The notes: generated by a model not told the origin, from the sequence alone. 64,000 bases of DNA from Ruegeria atlantica (GCF_013033965.1 NZ_WQFE01000001.1:124001-188000); one strand, 5' to 3'. Positions 1 to 9,380 are shown, counted from the stretch's first letter. Numbers and translations: made by a program.

Positions 1-1561
1 TCAGCGCAGCGCTTAGCGACAGGGCAAGGACATCGCGGCTTTTGCGCGGGTCAATGATGCCATCATCCCACAGGCGGGCCGAGGCGTAGAGCGGGTGGGA
101 CTGTTTCTCGAACATTTCCAGTGTGGGGCGTTTGAATTCAGCCTCGTCCTCGGCAGACCATGTACCGCCCTGCCGCTCGATCCCGTCGCGTTTGACGGTG
201 GCCAGAACGCCTGCGGCCTGTTCGCCGCCCATCACCGAAATGCGCGAGTTTGGCCAGGTCCATAGGAAACGCGGCTGATAGGCCCGTCCGGCCATGCCGT
301 AGTTTCCAGCACCAAAGGATCCTCCGACAAGCATGGTGATCTTGGGCACTGAGGTTGTGGCCACAGCTGTCACCATCTTGGCCCCGTGCCGTGCAATGCC
401 TTCGTTTTCGTATTTCCGGCCAACCATGAAGCCGGTGATATTCTGCAGGAATACCAATGGAATTTTGCGCTGCGAACACAGCTCAACGAAATGCGCGCCC
501 TTCTGCGCGGCTTCGGAAAACAGCACACCATTATTGGCGATGATCCCCACGGGGCATCCTTTGACATGGGCAAAACCGGTCACCAGCGTCTCACCAAAGC
601 GCGGCTTGAATTCGTCAAAACGCGAGCCATCGACCAAACGCGCGATCACCTCGCGGATATCATAGGGCGTGCGCAGGTCGGCGGGAACGACGCCAAGAAT
701 TTCTTCGGGGTCATAGGCCGGGTCTTCGGGACTGGCCCAATCCACATTTTGAGGTTTGCGCAGGTTCAGCGATCCGACCGCCCGTCGTGCCAGAGCTAGA
801 GCATGGGTGTCATCCTCGGCCAGATAGTCTGCCACGCCCGACAGGCGGGTATGGACGTCACCGCCACCCAGGTCTTCGGAACTGACAACCTCTCCGGTCG
901 CAGCCTTGACCAAAGGTGGACCGGCCAAAAAGATCGTGCCCTGCTCTTTCACGATGATCGTCACATCCGACATCGCAGGCACATAAGCCCCACCTGCGGT
1001 ACAGGACCCCATCACAACGGCGATCTGAGGGATGCCTTTCGCACTCATTCGCGCCTGGTTGTAGAAGATGCGACCAAAGTGATCACGGTCGGGGAAAACC
1101 TCATCCTGATTGGGCAGGTTCGCCCCCCCACTATCGACAAGATAGATACAAGGCAGGTGGTTTTCCTCGGCGATCTCCTGCGCGCGCAGGTGTTTCTTGA
1201 CCGACATCGGGTAATAGGTACCGCCCTTCACGGTGGCGTCGTTGCACACCACCATGACCTCTTGTCCCTGAACCCGGCCAATCCCCGCGATCACCCCGGC
1301 ACAGGGCGCGGCATCGCCATACATTCCATGCGCTGCCGTCGCACCGATTTCGAGAAACGGAGACCCTGGGTCCAACAGGTTCGCCACGCGGCGGCGAGGC
1401 AACATCTTGCCACGAGACTCGTGCCGCGTGCGGGATTTTTCGCCCCCGCCCATCCGCGCGGCGTCGGCGGCCGCGGAGATATGCGCCAGCGCATCCAGAT
1501 GCGCAGCACGGTTTTGCCGGAAGCCTTCGGACGAGGGCAAAGCAGAGGAACGGAGCTTCAT
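1..1561 (-). CDS. mccB: Methylcrotonoyl-CoA carboxylase, carboxyltransferase (beta) subunit, 3' end cut by window
   Basis: Carboxyltransferase of the biotin enzyme that converts 3-methylcrotonyl-CoA to 3-methylglutaconyl-CoA in leucine breakdown. 520 codons are present and the frame is still open at base 1; the family is about 535 residues, so only the tail is missing. Crotonase-like carboxyltransferase signatures are visible: an N-terminal acyl-CoA site around [16 protein letters not shown] (near residue 145), [15 protein letters not shown], and a C-terminal half with [16 protein letters not shown] and [11 protein letters not shown]. The ATG at 1561 overlaps the stop of the upstream gene as ATGA, implying translational coupling. 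The biotin-carrying alpha subunit is expected just outside the window. A propionyl-CoA carboxylase beta subunit is the main alternative, but the adjacent isovaleryl-CoA dehydrogenase favours MCC. Confidence 0.93.
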   Translation of the reverse strand, partial: MKLRSSALPSSEGFRQNRAAHLDALAHISAAADAARMGGGEKSRTRHESRGKMLPRRRVANLLDPGSPFLEIGATAAHGMYGDAAPCAGVIAGIGRVQGQEVMVVCNDATVKGGTYYPMSVKKHLRAQEIAEENHLPCIYLVDSGGANLPNQDEVFPDRDHFGRIFYNQARMSAKGIPQIAVVMGSCTAGGAYVPAMSDVTIIVKEQGTIFLAGPPLVKAATGEVVSSEDLGGGDVHTRLSGVADYLAEDDTHALALARRAVGSLNLRKPQNVDWASPEDPAYDPEEILGVVPADLRTPYDIREVIARLVDGSRFDEFKPRFGETLVTGFAHVKGCPVGIIANNGVLFSEAAQKGAHFVELCSQRKIPLVFLQNITGFMVGRKYENEGIARHGAKMVTAVATTSVPKITMLVGGSFGAGNYGMAGRAYQPRFLWTWPNSRISVMGGEQAAGVLATVKRDGIERQGGTWSAEDEAEFKRPTLEMFEKQSHPLYASARLWDDGIIDPRKSRDVLALSLSAAL

Positions 1562-2358
1562 CTTGTGTACTCTCTTAGAAAATCTCGAACGGGGTTTTCG
1601 CTGACTGCAAAGCGCTGCATCAGACGCGCGTAACCTTGCGCCACGTTGCCGGAACAAACTGGGTCCAGCTTTTTGATCTCTGGTTCTTCCAGAAAATCCT
1701 CCAGCTCCGACATCGGAACCATGAAATAGTAGTCAAATGGCAGCATCTCGGCCGCCATCTCCATCGCCTCGACAGCCTTTTCGTTATCGCCGCGGCACAA
1801 ATAGGCCAGGGACAGGTTGTGATAGGCGTCTCCCATCGCCTCATAATCGCCTTCAGCCTCGTACTGGCTCACGGCAAGTTTGAAACGCCCAACGACTTCG
1901 CGATTGTAAAAGTTCTCATCCGCCTGCGCTTCCGGCAGGAACATAGAGACATATGCCAGGTTCTCATCATGCCATCCGTCAGTCTGCATCTCGGTGCTGA
2001 ATACACTTCTCAGCATCCGGATTTCGGGTTCGTATTTCAGGGTGCTTTCAGAGTCAGAAATTGCATCTAAGTAATTGTCGTAAAAAGCAATTTTTCGCTT
2101 GTCTTCGTCATCAAGGACTGCCACTCGACCGGCTATTTTGCGCAATTCAGAGATGGCCTCGTCCGGATACTCGTAGAATACGAGCAGATCCGCCAACTGC
2201 AGTTGTTCGATGACTGCAATTTTGTCTTCTACAGCTTTTTCGATGGTGTCCCGCATCCACGTCTCGAAGTAAGCCTTGCCTGCCCAGGCGGCCCCGATGA
2301 CCGCAATTGCCGTCGCGCTAAATTCAATACCGGTTCTGAAATTGGATTTGTCAGCCAT
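1558..2358 (-). CDS. Hypothetical single-pass membrane protein with TPR-like helices
   Basis: 266 residues, not recognised as a named family. An N-terminal hydrophobic stretch (about 11-30) is followed by acidic helical sequence. Around 175-215 the pattern ([20 protein letters not shown], then [15 protein letters not shown]) reads like a TPR pair. It is embedded in the leucine operon: its start overlaps the end of the acyl-CoA ligase gene by 8 nt, and its stop overlaps the mccB start (ATGA). The ATG at 2358 is preceded by a strong GAGGAGG ribosome binding site. Placement implies co-expression with leucine catabolism, but no catalytic function can be read. A scaffold or membrane tether is only a guess from TPR-like content. 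Confidence 0.8.
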   Translation of the reverse strand: MADKSNFRTGIEFSATAIAVIGAAWAGKAYFETWMRDTIEKAVEDKIAVIEQLQLADLLVFYEYPDEAISELRKIAGRVAVLDDEDKRKIAFYDNYLDAISDSESTLKYEPEIRMLRSVFSTEMQTDGWHDENLAYVSMFLPEAQADENFYNREVVGRFKLAVSQYEAEGDYEAMGDAYHNLSLAYLCRGDNEKAVEAMEMAAEMLPFDYYFMVPMSELEDFLEEPEIKKLDPVCSGNVAQGYARLMQRFAVSENPVRDFLREYTR

Positions 2359-3880
2359 AATGTCCCTCCTCTGACGCGAGACGCCGCAAATCCTTCCGAA
2401 TAACTTTGCCCGTCACGGTCATCGGCAACTCTTGCACAAAAGCCACTTCACGAGGGTACGAATAATGCGCGAGGCGGGTTTTTACCCAATCCTGCAATTC
2501 CACTTCCGTTGCCTTGATCCCCGGCTTCAGAACCACATAAGCCTTTACGATCTCGGTCCGCAGCGGGTCTGGTTTACCGACCACGCCCACCGTCGCCACC
2601 GCGGGATGGGTCAGCAGGCAATCCTCAATCTCGGCGGGACCAATGCGATAGCCGGACGAGGTGATTACGTCATCGTCGCGCCCAACAAAGCGCAGGTAGT
2701 CGCCCTCCCACACACCCCGGTCGCCGGTAATCAGCCAGTCGCCGCGAAACTTTTCAGCCGTTGCCTTGGGCCGGTTCCAATATTCCAACAGCATCGAGGC
2801 CGAGCCGCGCCGGATCGCCACATCGCCCTCTTCAGCGGTTGGTTGGCCATCCTCGTCAATCACCGCAACCTCGTGCCCAGGAACCGGTTTTCCGATACAG
2901 CCGGGCCGGGCCGGGAATTCGTCTGAACAGGACGAGACCACCATGTTGCATTCGGTCTGGCCGTAAAATTCGTTGATCGTCAGACCAAACGCCTTCTGTC
3001 CCCAGGCCAGCATCTCGGCCCCCAATGGCTCACCACCGGAGGCAACGGACCGCAATCCGGTAACAGCCTGATCCACAGCTTTCAGCATGCGCAAAGCGGT
3101 CGGAGGGAAAAACACATTCCGTACCCCGCCGCGCGCAATCACGTCGGCACAGGTCTCGGGCGTGAACTTGTCCAGTCGCGCAGCGACGACAGGGACGCCC
3201 AGCGCGAGGCCCGGCATCAGCACATCGAACAACCCGCCAATCCAAGCCCAATCGGCCGGGGTCCAGAGGCAATCTCCATAGCGCAGATTGTTATGGCTGA
3301 TCGAAACGCCCGGCAGGTGGCCGGTCAGCACTCGGTGAGCATGCAACGCGCCTTTCGGGCTGCCGGTGGTTCCGGACGTATAGATCAACACCGCCGGATC
3401 CTCTGGCCCGGTGTCGGCAAAAGGCACAACGCCTCCATCTTCACCAATCTGATCCGCCATGAGCGGCTCTGCCAATTCCCCTAACAGCGTCGCGCCTTCC
3501 GGGTCGGTCAGAACAAACTGTGCCCCGGCGTCGCCCACCCGAGACCGTAAGGCATCCTGTTTGAACAGTTTGAACAACGGCACCGAGATCGCACCGATCT
3601 TCCAGACCGCCAGATGCGCCGCCGCACACCACGGCGACTGACTGAGCAGCACGCCCACGCGGTCCCCTTGCTGCACCTTTTTCGACAACGCGCGCGCGAT
3701 ACCATCCGTCATCTCGGCGAGCTGTCCATAGGTGACACGCTGCACTCCCTCCCCGGTCAAGTCGACTACGGCGACTTGATCTGGCGGGTGCGAAAGGCAC
3801 TGACGCGCCATGTTAAGGCGCGATGGGATATCCCAGCCCCCCGCTGAACGCAAACCCGGTATGCGATTAGCTTCTGGCAC
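2351..3880 (-). CDS. AMP-forming acyl-CoA synthetase (acetyl-CoA synthetase-like)
   Basis: 509-residue ANL-superfamily ligase that activates a carboxylic acid to its CoA thioester through an acyl-adenylate. The phosphate-binding loop YTSGTTGSPKG lies at 167-177, the adenylate motif NEFYGQTECN in the middle, and the C-terminal catalytic lysine region TGKVIRKDLRR near 490-500. Its position upstream of an unknown ORF and mccB suggests that it activates a branched short-chain acid or acetate/acetoacetate linked to leucine degradation; the substrate cannot be read from sequence. The end overlaps the next gene by 8 nt. It begins about 135 bp from ompW, which runs the other way, so that gap holds both promoters. 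Confidence 0.9.
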   Translation of the reverse strand: MPEANRIPGLRSAGGWDIPSRLNMARQCLSHPPDQVAVVDLTGEGVQRVTYGQLAEMTDGIARALSKKVQQGDRVGVLLSQSPWCAAAHLAVWKIGAISVPLFKLFKQDALRSRVGDAGAQFVLTDPEGATLLGELAEPLMADQIGEDGGVVPFADTGPEDPAVLIYTSGTTGSPKGALHAHRVLTGHLPGVSISHNNLRYGDCLWTPADWAWIGGLFDVLMPGLALGVPVVAARLDKFTPETCADVIARGGVRNVFFPPTALRMLKAVDQAVTGLRSVASGGEPLGAEMLAWGQKAFGLTINEFYGQTECNMVVSSCSDEFPARPGCIGKPVPGHEVAVIDEDGQPTAEEGDVAIRRGSASMLLEYWNRPKATAEKFRGDWLITGDRGVWEGDYLRFVGRDDDVITSSGYRIGPAEIEDCLLTHPAVATVGVVGKPDPLRTEIVKAYVVLKPGIKATEVELQDWVKTRLAHYSYPREVAFVQELPMTVTGKVIRKDLRRLASEEGHYG

Positions 3881-3944
3881 GCCGTAATCCCCTTATTTTC
3901 AAGGATCTTACCTGCGAAACCTCCGGTGACGTCTTTACGTAGAT

Positions 3945-3958
3945 TTGATGCAGATCAG
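3945..3958 (+). promoter_or_regulatory. FNR/FnrL-type box upstream of ompW
   Basis: TTGATgcagATCAG matches the FNR consensus TTGATnnnnATCAA at 9 of 10 conserved positions. Its centre (3951.5) lies 65 bp upstream of the ompW start. A weak -10-like TCAAAT at 3980-3985 would place a transcription start near 3993, putting the box at about -41.5, the classical class II activator position. FNR control of ompW is established in enterobacteria; here it is inference. The divergent acyl-CoA ligase promoter lies in the same 135 bp gap. Confidence 0.55.
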
Positions 3959-4016
3959 AGTTCGCTGGCATCGAGGCTGTCAAATCCGTTTCATCAACTG
4001 AACCAAGGGCAAGACA

Positions 4017-4622
4017 ATGACCAACAAACTCGCCGCTTTGACACTTTCCACCGCGCTGGTGGCGCTTGCCGCCCCTGCCTTTGCCCAATCGCAGGGTGAT
4101 TGGACCGTCGGTATCGGTGTCGGTTACCTGAACCCCAAATCCGACAATGGCACGCTGGCCGGACAAAAGGCCGAGATCGACTCCGATACCCGCCCGATCT
4201 TCACCGCCGAATACTTCATCCGTGACAACCTGGGGATCGAACTGCTGGCTGCGACGCCGTTCAAGCACACCGTCACCTTGGGCGGAAGCACCGAGGCCGG
4301 AACCGTCAAGCACCTGCCGCCCACCTTGTCGCTGAACTATCACTTCCCGACAAACAGTGCGTGGAAGCCCTATGTCGGCGCTGGTCTGAACTATACGTTC
4401 TTCTTCGACGAACAATCCGCTCTGGGAGACCTGAAGATTGATGACTCCTTTGGTGTCTCCCTGCAGGCCGGTCTGGACTACATGGTCTCCGACAACGGCG
4501 CCATCCGGCTGAACGTGCGCTGGTTCGATATCGACTCGGACGTCAAGCTGAACGGCACGAAGATCGGCAAAGCCGAAATCGACCCCTATCTTGTCGGCGT
4601 TTCCTACGTCCATAAGTTCTGA
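4017..4622 (+). CDS. ompW: OmpW family outer membrane protein
   Basis: 201-residue outer membrane beta-barrel. A clear signal peptide (about 1-23, ending APAFA before QSQGDW) is followed by alternating hydrophobic strands and the typical OmpW opening GDWTVGIGVGYLNPKSDNG. The C-terminal residue is Phe, as required for BAM-dependent insertion. OmpW proteins form narrow 8-stranded barrels thought to pass small hydrophobic molecules. Transcribed alone, with an FNR-like site upstream and a strong hairpin downstream. Its insertion between ivd and the acyl-CoA ligase separates the leucine genes into two units. Confidence 0.9.
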   Translation: MTNKLAALTLSTALVALAAPAFAQSQGDWTVGIGVGYLNPKSDNGTLAGQKAEIDSDTRPIFTAEYFIRDNLGIELLAATPFKHTVTLGGSTEAGTVKHLPPTLSLNYHFPTNSAWKPYVGAGLNYTFFFDEQSALGDLKIDDSFGVSLQAGLDYMVSDNGAIRLNVRWFDIDSDVKLNGTKIGKAEIDPYLVGVSYVHKF

Positions 4623-4633
4623 TCCCTCAAAGA

Positions 4634-4670
4634 AAACGCCTCGCAGAAACTTCGTCTGCGGGGCGTTTTT
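4634..4670. terminator. Bidirectional rho-independent terminator between ompW and ivd
   Basis: A G+C-rich hairpin (left arm AAAACGCCTCGCAGA, right arm TCTGCGGGGCGTTTT, one internal G:T-type mismatch) is followed by T5 on the plus strand and has an A-run on the other side, giving T-runs in both directions. It lies 12 nt after the ompW stop and just beyond the ivd stop at 4674, so it can terminate both convergent genes. Confidence 0.9.
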
Positions 4671-4673
4671 GTC

Positions 4674-5837
4674 TCAGAGCATTTCGTTCATCAGTTCCCG
4701 GCCAATCAACATCCGGCGGATTTCGCTGGTGCCCGCGCCAATCTCCATCAACTTGGCATCGCGGAAGATACGGCTGACTGCCGAGTCCGACAGGAACCCT
4801 GCGCCACCCATCGCCTGAACGGCCTGATGCGCCTGCGACATGCCCTGTTCCGAGGCATAGAGGCAGCACGCTGCGGCATCCTGACGGGTCACATCGCCTC
4901 GGTCGCAGGCTTTGGCGACCTCATAAACGTATGCGCGCGCGGAATTCATCGCCGTGTACATATCCGCGATCTTGCCTTGCATCAGTTGGAAGCTGCCTAT
5001 CGGTTTGCCAAACTGTTTGCGCTCGGCCAGGTAGGGCATGATTTCGTCCAGACAGGCGGCCATGATCCCCGTACCAATCCCGGCCAATACCACGCGCTCG
5101 TAGTCAAGTCCGGACATCAGCACAGCAACGCCCTTGCCCTCTTCACCCAGTACGTTTTCGAAGGGCACCTCGACATCTTCAAAGATCAACTCAGCCGTGT
5201 TCGACCCGCGCATCCCAAGCTTGTCGAAATGGGGCGAGGTCGAGAAACCCTTCATCTCCTTCTCGATCAGAAAGGCTGTGATCCCTTTTGAGCCGGCGTC
5301 CGGGTCCGTCTTGGCATAAACGACCAGAGTATCGGCGTCCGGCCCATTGGTGATCCAGTACTTGCTACCGTTCAGGCGGTAGTGGTCATTTCGCTTTTCC
5401 GCGCGCAGTTTCATCGACACAACGTCGGATCCAGCCGACGCCTCGGACATGGCCAGAGCGCCAACGTGTTCGCCCGAGATAAGGCGCGGCAGATACTTCG
5501 CCTTCTGCTCATCATTACCGTTCAACTTGATCTGATTGACGCACAGGTTCGAGTGCGCACCATATGACAGCGAAACGGATGCCGACGCCCGCGCGACCTC
5601 TTCCACAGCCACGGTATGGGCCAGATAGGACATCCCCGCCCCGCCGTATTCCTCGGACACAGTGATACCAAGCAAACCCAGATCGCCCATTTCTTTCCAA
5701 AGCTCGCTTGGAAATGCGTTCGAGGCATCGATGTCAGCCGCCATGGGCTTGACCCGTTCCTGCGCCCAACGGTGCACCATTTCACGCAGCGCGTTCACGT
5801 CTTCACCCAGATCAAATTGCATGGCCGCCGTGAACAT
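4674..5837 (-). CDS. ivd: Isovaleryl-CoA dehydrogenase
   Basis: 387-residue FAD-dependent acyl-CoA dehydrogenase that oxidises isovaleryl-CoA to 3-methylcrotonyl-CoA, the substrate of the MCC encoded downstream. Signatures: [13 protein letters not shown] (128-139), FAD/ETF region, and GLDYERVV, where E247 occupies the isovaleryl-CoA-type catalytic glutamate position; C-terminal [23 protein letters not shown]. The ATG at 5837 was chosen because GAGGAGA precedes it by 6-7 nt and the protein starts [13 protein letters not shown] like family members; the longer in-frame extension to 5918 crosses the promoter/operator. Monocistronic: it has its own promoter, a palindromic operator and a terminator. 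Confidence 0.94.
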   Translation of the reverse strand: MFTAAMQFDLGEDVNALREMVHRWAQERVKPMAADIDASNAFPSELWKEMGDLGLLGITVSEEYGGAGMSYLAHTVAVEEVARASASVSLSYGAHSNLCVNQIKLNGNDEQKAKYLPRLISGEHVGALAMSEASAGSDVVSMKLRAEKRNDHYRLNGSKYWITNGPDADTLVVYAKTDPDAGSKGITAFLIEKEMKGFSTSPHFDKLGMRGSNTAELIFEDVEVPFENVLGEEGKGVAVLMSGLDYERVVLAGIGTGIMAACLDEIMPYLAERKQFGKPIGSFQLMQGKIADMYTAMNSARAYVYEVAKACDRGDVTRQDAAACCLYASEQGMSQAHQAVQAMGGAGFLSDSAVSRIFRDAKLMEIGAGTSEIRRMLIGRELMNEML

Positions 5838-5861
5838 AAGCGATCTCCTCTTTCGCATTAA

Positions 5862-5905
5862 TGAACAGTTGTTCAATAAATAACAGCGAATCTGAATCGG
5901 GTCAA
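5862..5905 (-). promoter_or_regulatory. ivd promoter with palindromic operator TGAACA-N2-TGTTCA
   Basis: On the minus strand a -35 TTGACC (5905-5900), a 17-nt spacer and a -10 TATTTA (5882-5877) form a good sigma-70-type promoter. Directly after the -10 lies a perfect inverted repeat TGAACA GT TGTTCA (5862-5875) that would cover the transcription start, 25 bp before the ATG. This layout is typical of repression by a dimeric regulator such as a TetR or MerR family protein. Branched-chain catabolic genes in proteobacteria are controlled by LiuR/LiuQ-type regulators, but the site is not matched here to any known consensus. Confidence 0.65.
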
Positions 5906-5916
5906 CGACGGCGTCC

Positions 5917-5954
5917 AAAAAAGAAACCGCCGCTCCGATCGGGGCGGCGGTTTT
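5917..5954 (-). terminator. Rho-independent terminator of the DegT aminotransferase gene
   Basis: Read on the minus strand, perfect 10-bp arms (AAACCGCCGC / GCGGCGGTTT at 5944-5953 and 5924-5933) are followed by a T-rich tract (complement of 5917-5922). It lies about 40 nt after the stop at 5993 and immediately upstream of the ivd promoter, insulating ivd from readthrough. Confidence 0.9.
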
Positions 5955-5992
5955 CAGGAAACAAGCGTGCGCGTCCCGCGCACTCGATTAGA

Positions 5993-7204
5993 TTACGACT
6001 GAAAGACAGAGCTGACTTCTGACCGGATGATGCGCGCGATCAGGCTGCAATCCTCCAGCGAAAAGGTCAGCGGAACGCGCATGTCAACGATCCCGGCAAG
6101 AATTCGATCACTTTTTGGCATTGGTGCGCTGTCGGCATATCGCCAGCTGTCATAGCGCGACGTGAAGCCGCTCGGTTCAGCCCCGCCGAACCACTTGAGT
6201 TCGACACCCCGGGCCGCGCACCGTTGGATTACTTCGTTTACCCGCTCTGCCGACCAGTCCAGTAGCAGGAACTGGATAGACGAGCCAACATACGTCTCGG
6301 CCTCTGGCCGTTCGACGATGGTCAGGCCAGGCGTGTCGAGCAGGCCTTTTTCGAGTTCGAAATAGCGTTCATTCCAACGTTCAACCTGCCGGTCCAGATC
6401 GCGCAATTGGGGTCGCAAGATTGCGGCTCGCAGGTTGTCCATCCGTCCCGATACGTTGGGCGTATGGTACTTGATCCGCTCGAACACGTCCGGGGTCGGT
6501 GCAGCAAGGTGGCGTTCATACAGCATATATGATCCCGACAGCATTGTGGCCTTTGCCGCCAGTTCCTCGTCATCGGTGACCAGCAACCCGCCCTCGCCCG
6601 AGTTGACATGTTTGTAGGTCTGGCAGGAATAGCAGCCAATTGCTCCTTGCCGGCCCGAAACCTGCCCGCGCCACGCGGCCCCCATCGTATGGGCGCAATC
6701 CTCGATCACCGTGACACCTGCTGCATCGCACATCTGCATAAGCCGATCCATGTCGCACAGATGGCCGCGCATATGGCTGAGCATCAGAACGCGCGCCTGA
6801 TTCAGCTTGGTTTCGAGATCGTCCAGATCAATCGTAAGGTCTTCCGTCACGCCCACAAAAACCGGACGCGCGCTGACCGAGGCGATAGATCCGGGTACAG
6901 GTGCCAGCGTGAACGCGTTCGTCAGCACCGGGTCCCCCGGCTTAACCCCAACGGCCCGAAGTGCTGTAGCCAACGCATAGCCGCCCGACGACACGGCCAG
7001 ACAGTACTTGGCACCCGTCTGAGCGGCAAATTCCTGTTCCAGCTGGGCGGTTTCACCCAATTCGCCCGGCACGACGTTGTAACGGTGCAGACGCCCGTGG
7101 CGCAATACGGCCAAGGCGGCCTCGACCGCCTCTTCGGGGATAGGTTCCTGCTGGGTAAAGCTGCCAGTGAATGTCTCGGTCATAGGGGGTTTCTGATCCT
7201 GCAT
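5993..7204 (-). CDS. DegT/DnrJ/EryC1/StrS family PLP aminotransferase
   Basis: 403 residues, fold type I PLP enzyme of the sugar aminotransferase/dehydratase family. The PLP-binding Asp is in VIEDCAHTMGA (D169) and the internal-aldimine lysine is K198 in SCQTYKHVNSGEGG; both are intact, so it should be an aminotransferase rather than a dehydratase. These enzymes usually transaminate nucleotide-linked keto-sugars for surface polysaccharide, or act on small ketones. No sugar-biosynthesis neighbours are present, so the substrate is unknown. The start is uncertain between 7204 and an internal ATG at 7183; neither has a strong ribosome binding site. It follows gph on the same strand by 18 nt and is probably co-transcribed. 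Confidence 0.85.
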   Translation of the reverse strand: MQDQKPPMTETFTGSFTQQEPIPEEAVEAALAVLRHGRLHRYNVVPGELGETAQLEQEFAAQTGAKYCLAVSSGGYALATALRAVGVKPGDPVLTNAFTLAPVPGSIASVSARPVFVGVTEDLTIDLDDLETKLNQARVLMLSHMRGHLCDMDRLMQMCDAAGVTVIEDCAHTMGAAWRGQVSGRQGAIGCYSCQTYKHVNSGEGGLLVTDDEELAAKATMLSGSYMLYERHLAAPTPDVFERIKYHTPNVSGRMDNLRAAILRPQLRDLDRQVERWNERYFELEKGLLDTPGLTIVERPEAETYVGSSIQFLLLDWSAERVNEVIQRCAARGVELKWFGGAEPSGFTSRYDSWRYADSAPMPKSDRILAGIVDMRVPLTFSLEDCSLIARIIRSEVSSVFQS

Positions 7205-7222
7205 TTGGCCCGGGTCAAGGGG

Positions 7223-7894
7223 TTACGCTGCCACGCCGATCAACTGAGGCACAAGGCCCGTCAGATCGTCGAAGTGATGCAACAGAGCTTCTGGCTCAAG
7301 CGCGGCCATATCTGCACCGGACGGGCCGAACGTGACCAGAACCGAAGGCACGCCTGCCGCCTTTGCCGTATTCCGGTCGGTATCCGAGTCGCCGATCAGA
7401 ACACACAGATCTGGGTGCCCACCTGCCCGGCGCGCCGCCTCGCGCAAGGGTTCCGGATCAGGCTTGCGCACCGGCAGCGTATCTGCTCCGACAAGCGCGG
7501 CGAACTGATCCCGCACACCTAACTGGATCAGCAGTTGGTCCGCCAAGGCCTCTGGCTTGTTGGTACAGATACCGACTCCATAACCAGCCGCCTTAAGCCC
7601 TTCGACCGCGTCCAATGCACCTGGATAAAACCGCGTGTGCGTGTCGATATCATCGGAATACGCCTCAAGCAGCATTGGGTAATAGGCCTGAACGGTTGCA
7701 TCGTCATAGGCCCCCACCCGCTTGAGCCCATGGGTCAGCATCATCCGGCCACCGCGCAGGGCAACGCCTGCGTCGTCACCGTGAACCAACACGTCTCCGT
7801 GCCCCATATGCCGAAAACAGTGGTTGGCTGCAGACAGCAAATCGCCCGATGTATCGGCCAAAGTCCCGTCCAGATCGAAGATAACCGTGCGCAT
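7223..7894 (-). CDS. gph: HAD-family phosphoglycolate phosphatase-like hydrolase
   Basis: 223-residue HAD hydrolase. The nucleophile motif FDLDGTLAD (D7), motif II TNKP (near 112), motif III lysine in RKPDPEP and motif IV GDSDTDRNTAKAAG are all present, with an alpha-helical cap between motifs I and II, as in Gph. It would remove phosphate from 2-phosphoglycolate or a similar small phosphoester. The ATG at 7894 was chosen for the AGGAGG 5 nt upstream; the longer reading frame would run into the glmU leader. Divergent from glmU with a 133-bp shared upstream region. Confidence 0.88.
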   Translation of the reverse strand: MRTVIFDLDGTLADTSGDLLSAANHCFRHMGHGDVLVHGDDAGVALRGGRMMLTHGLKRVGAYDDATVQAYYPMLLEAYSDDIDTHTRFYPGALDAVEGLKAAGYGVGICTNKPEALADQLLIQLGVRDQFAALVGADTLPVRKPDPEPLREAARRAGGHPDLCVLIGDSDTDRNTAKAAGVPSVLVTFGPSGADMAALEPEALLHHFDDLTGLVPQLIGVAA

Positions 7895-8027
7895 AATGCC
7901 TCCTAATTCGGCGGGTCTTCGCCATAAGTGTTGCAAACGGCAATCTTGTGTGATGGCGGAACCGCTTGCGCCTTTTAACTCAGCGGATAAAACGGGCCGC
8001 AACAAAACACAAAGAGAAATCGTTTTT

Positions 8028-9380
8028 ATGACCACTGCCCTTGTTATCCTTGCCGCCGGAAAAGGCACCAGGATGAATTCGGATACCCCAAAAGTACTAC
8101 ACCCGATTGCCCAAACTCCTATGCTGGTCCACACGATGCGCGCCGGCGCGGTTCTGTCCCCTGCGCGGACAGTGATTGTCACCGGTCACGGATCCGAGGC
8201 CGTAGCCAAGGTTGCACAGGTCGAAGACGAAAACGCGCAGATCGCCGTCCAGGACGAACAGCTGGGCACTGCGCATGCCGTGGCACAGGCCCGCGACGCA
8301 CTGAACGGATTTGAAGGCGACGTCGTTGTTTTGTACGGCGACACACCGTTCCTGCAACCCGAGACTCTGGAGAAGATGATCGAGGTGCGGGCAAAGAATG
8401 ACTTGGTCATATTGGGCTTTGAGGCTGCTGACCCAGCGCGTTATGGCCGTCTGGTCATGAATGGCGAAAATCTGGAACGGATCGTCGAGTACAAGGATGC
8501 ATCGGACGAAGAGCGCGCCATAACACTTTGCAATTCTGGTCTTTTGGCATGTGACGCGCAGACTCTGTTTGCTCTGATCGACGCCGTCGGAAATGACAAC
8601 GCCTCAGGAGAGTATTACCTTCCTGACGTCGTGGAAATCGCCCGCAATCGCGGCCTGAGCGTCACAGCCGTTGCCTGCGACGAAGCCCAGACGCTGGGCG
8701 TGAACTCTCGCGCAGATCTGGCGGCGGCGGATACGATTTTTCAGTCTCGCGCTCGCGCCGAATTGTTGAATTCGGGCGTCACGCTGATGGCTCCGGAAAC
8801 TGTCTATCTGGCTGCGGACACTGTCATCGGTCGCGATACGGTGATCGAGCCCAATGTCGTCTTCGGCCCCGGTGTTACCATTGAAAGCGGCGCGACGATC
8901 CGGGCGTTTTCGCATCTGGAAGGTTGTCATGTCAGCCGAGGTGCCGTCGTTGGCCCCTATGCGCGCCTGCGCCCTGGTACGGAACTGGCCGAAAACACCC
9001 GGATTGGGAATTTCGTCGAAACCAAAAACGCCCAGATCGCCGAAGGCGCCAAGGTCAACCATCTGAGCTATATCGGCGACGCTTCTGTTGGTGCCGCGAC
9101 CAATATTGGCGCGGGGACGATCACCTGCAACTACGACGGTGTCATGAAGCACCAGACAACCATCGGAGAGAATGTTTTTGTCGGTTCCAATACCATGCTT
9201 GTGGCACCCGTTTCCCTTGGCGACGGCGCTATGACAGCGACGGGTACGGTCGTCACGCGTGACGTGGAACCTGATGCTTTGGCCGTGGCGCGTTCCAAGC
9301 AGGAAAACAAACCCGGTTACGCACGCAAACTATTTGAAATGTTGATGGCGAAGAAGGCTCGCCGCAACAAAGGAGCCTGA
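8028..9380 (+). CDS. glmU: Bifunctional N-acetylglucosamine-1-phosphate uridyltransferase / glucosamine-1-phosphate acetyltransferase
   Basis: 450 residues, the normal GlmU length. The N-terminal nucleotidyltransferase begins VILAAGKGTRMNSDTPKVLH (residues 6-25); the C-terminal half is a left-handed beta-helix of hexapeptide repeats with the acetyltransferase segment NVFVGSNTMLVAPVSLGDGA. It makes UDP-GlcNAc for peptidoglycan and lipid A. The ATG at 8028 is supported by the conserved N-terminus; a longer in-frame extension back to 7824 overlaps gph and lacks conservation features. It ends 3 nt before glmS, so the two form an operon covering consecutive steps. Confidence 0.97.
   Translation: MTTALVILAAGKGTRMNSDTPKVLHPIAQTPMLVHTMRAGAVLSPARTVIVTGHGSEAVAKVAQVEDENAQIAVQDEQLGTAHAVAQARDALNGFEGDVVVLYGDTPFLQPETLEKMIEVRAKNDLVILGFEAADPARYGRLVMNGENLERIVEYKDASDEERAITLCNSGLLACDAQTLFALIDAVGNDNASGEYYLPDVVEIARNRGLSVTAVACDEAQTLGVNSRADLAAADTIFQSRARAELLNSGVTLMAPETVYLAADTVIGRDTVIEPNVVFGPGVTIESGATIRAFSHLEGCHVSRGAVVGPYARLRPGTELAENTRIGNFVETKNAQIAEGAKVNHLSYIGDASVGAATNIGAGTITCNYDGVMKHQTTIGENVFVGSNTMLVAPVSLGDGAMTATGTVVTRDVEPDALAVARSKQENKPGYARKLFEMLMAKKARRNKGA

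Noticed and set aside
803-1633. 276-codon plus-strand frame opposite mccB
   Set aside because: Antisense to conserved carboxyltransferase motifs.
3867-4613. 248-codon minus-strand frame opposite ompW
   Set aside because: Covers the ompW signal peptide and barrel in antisense, and its ending runs into the acyl-CoA ligase promoter; no domain.
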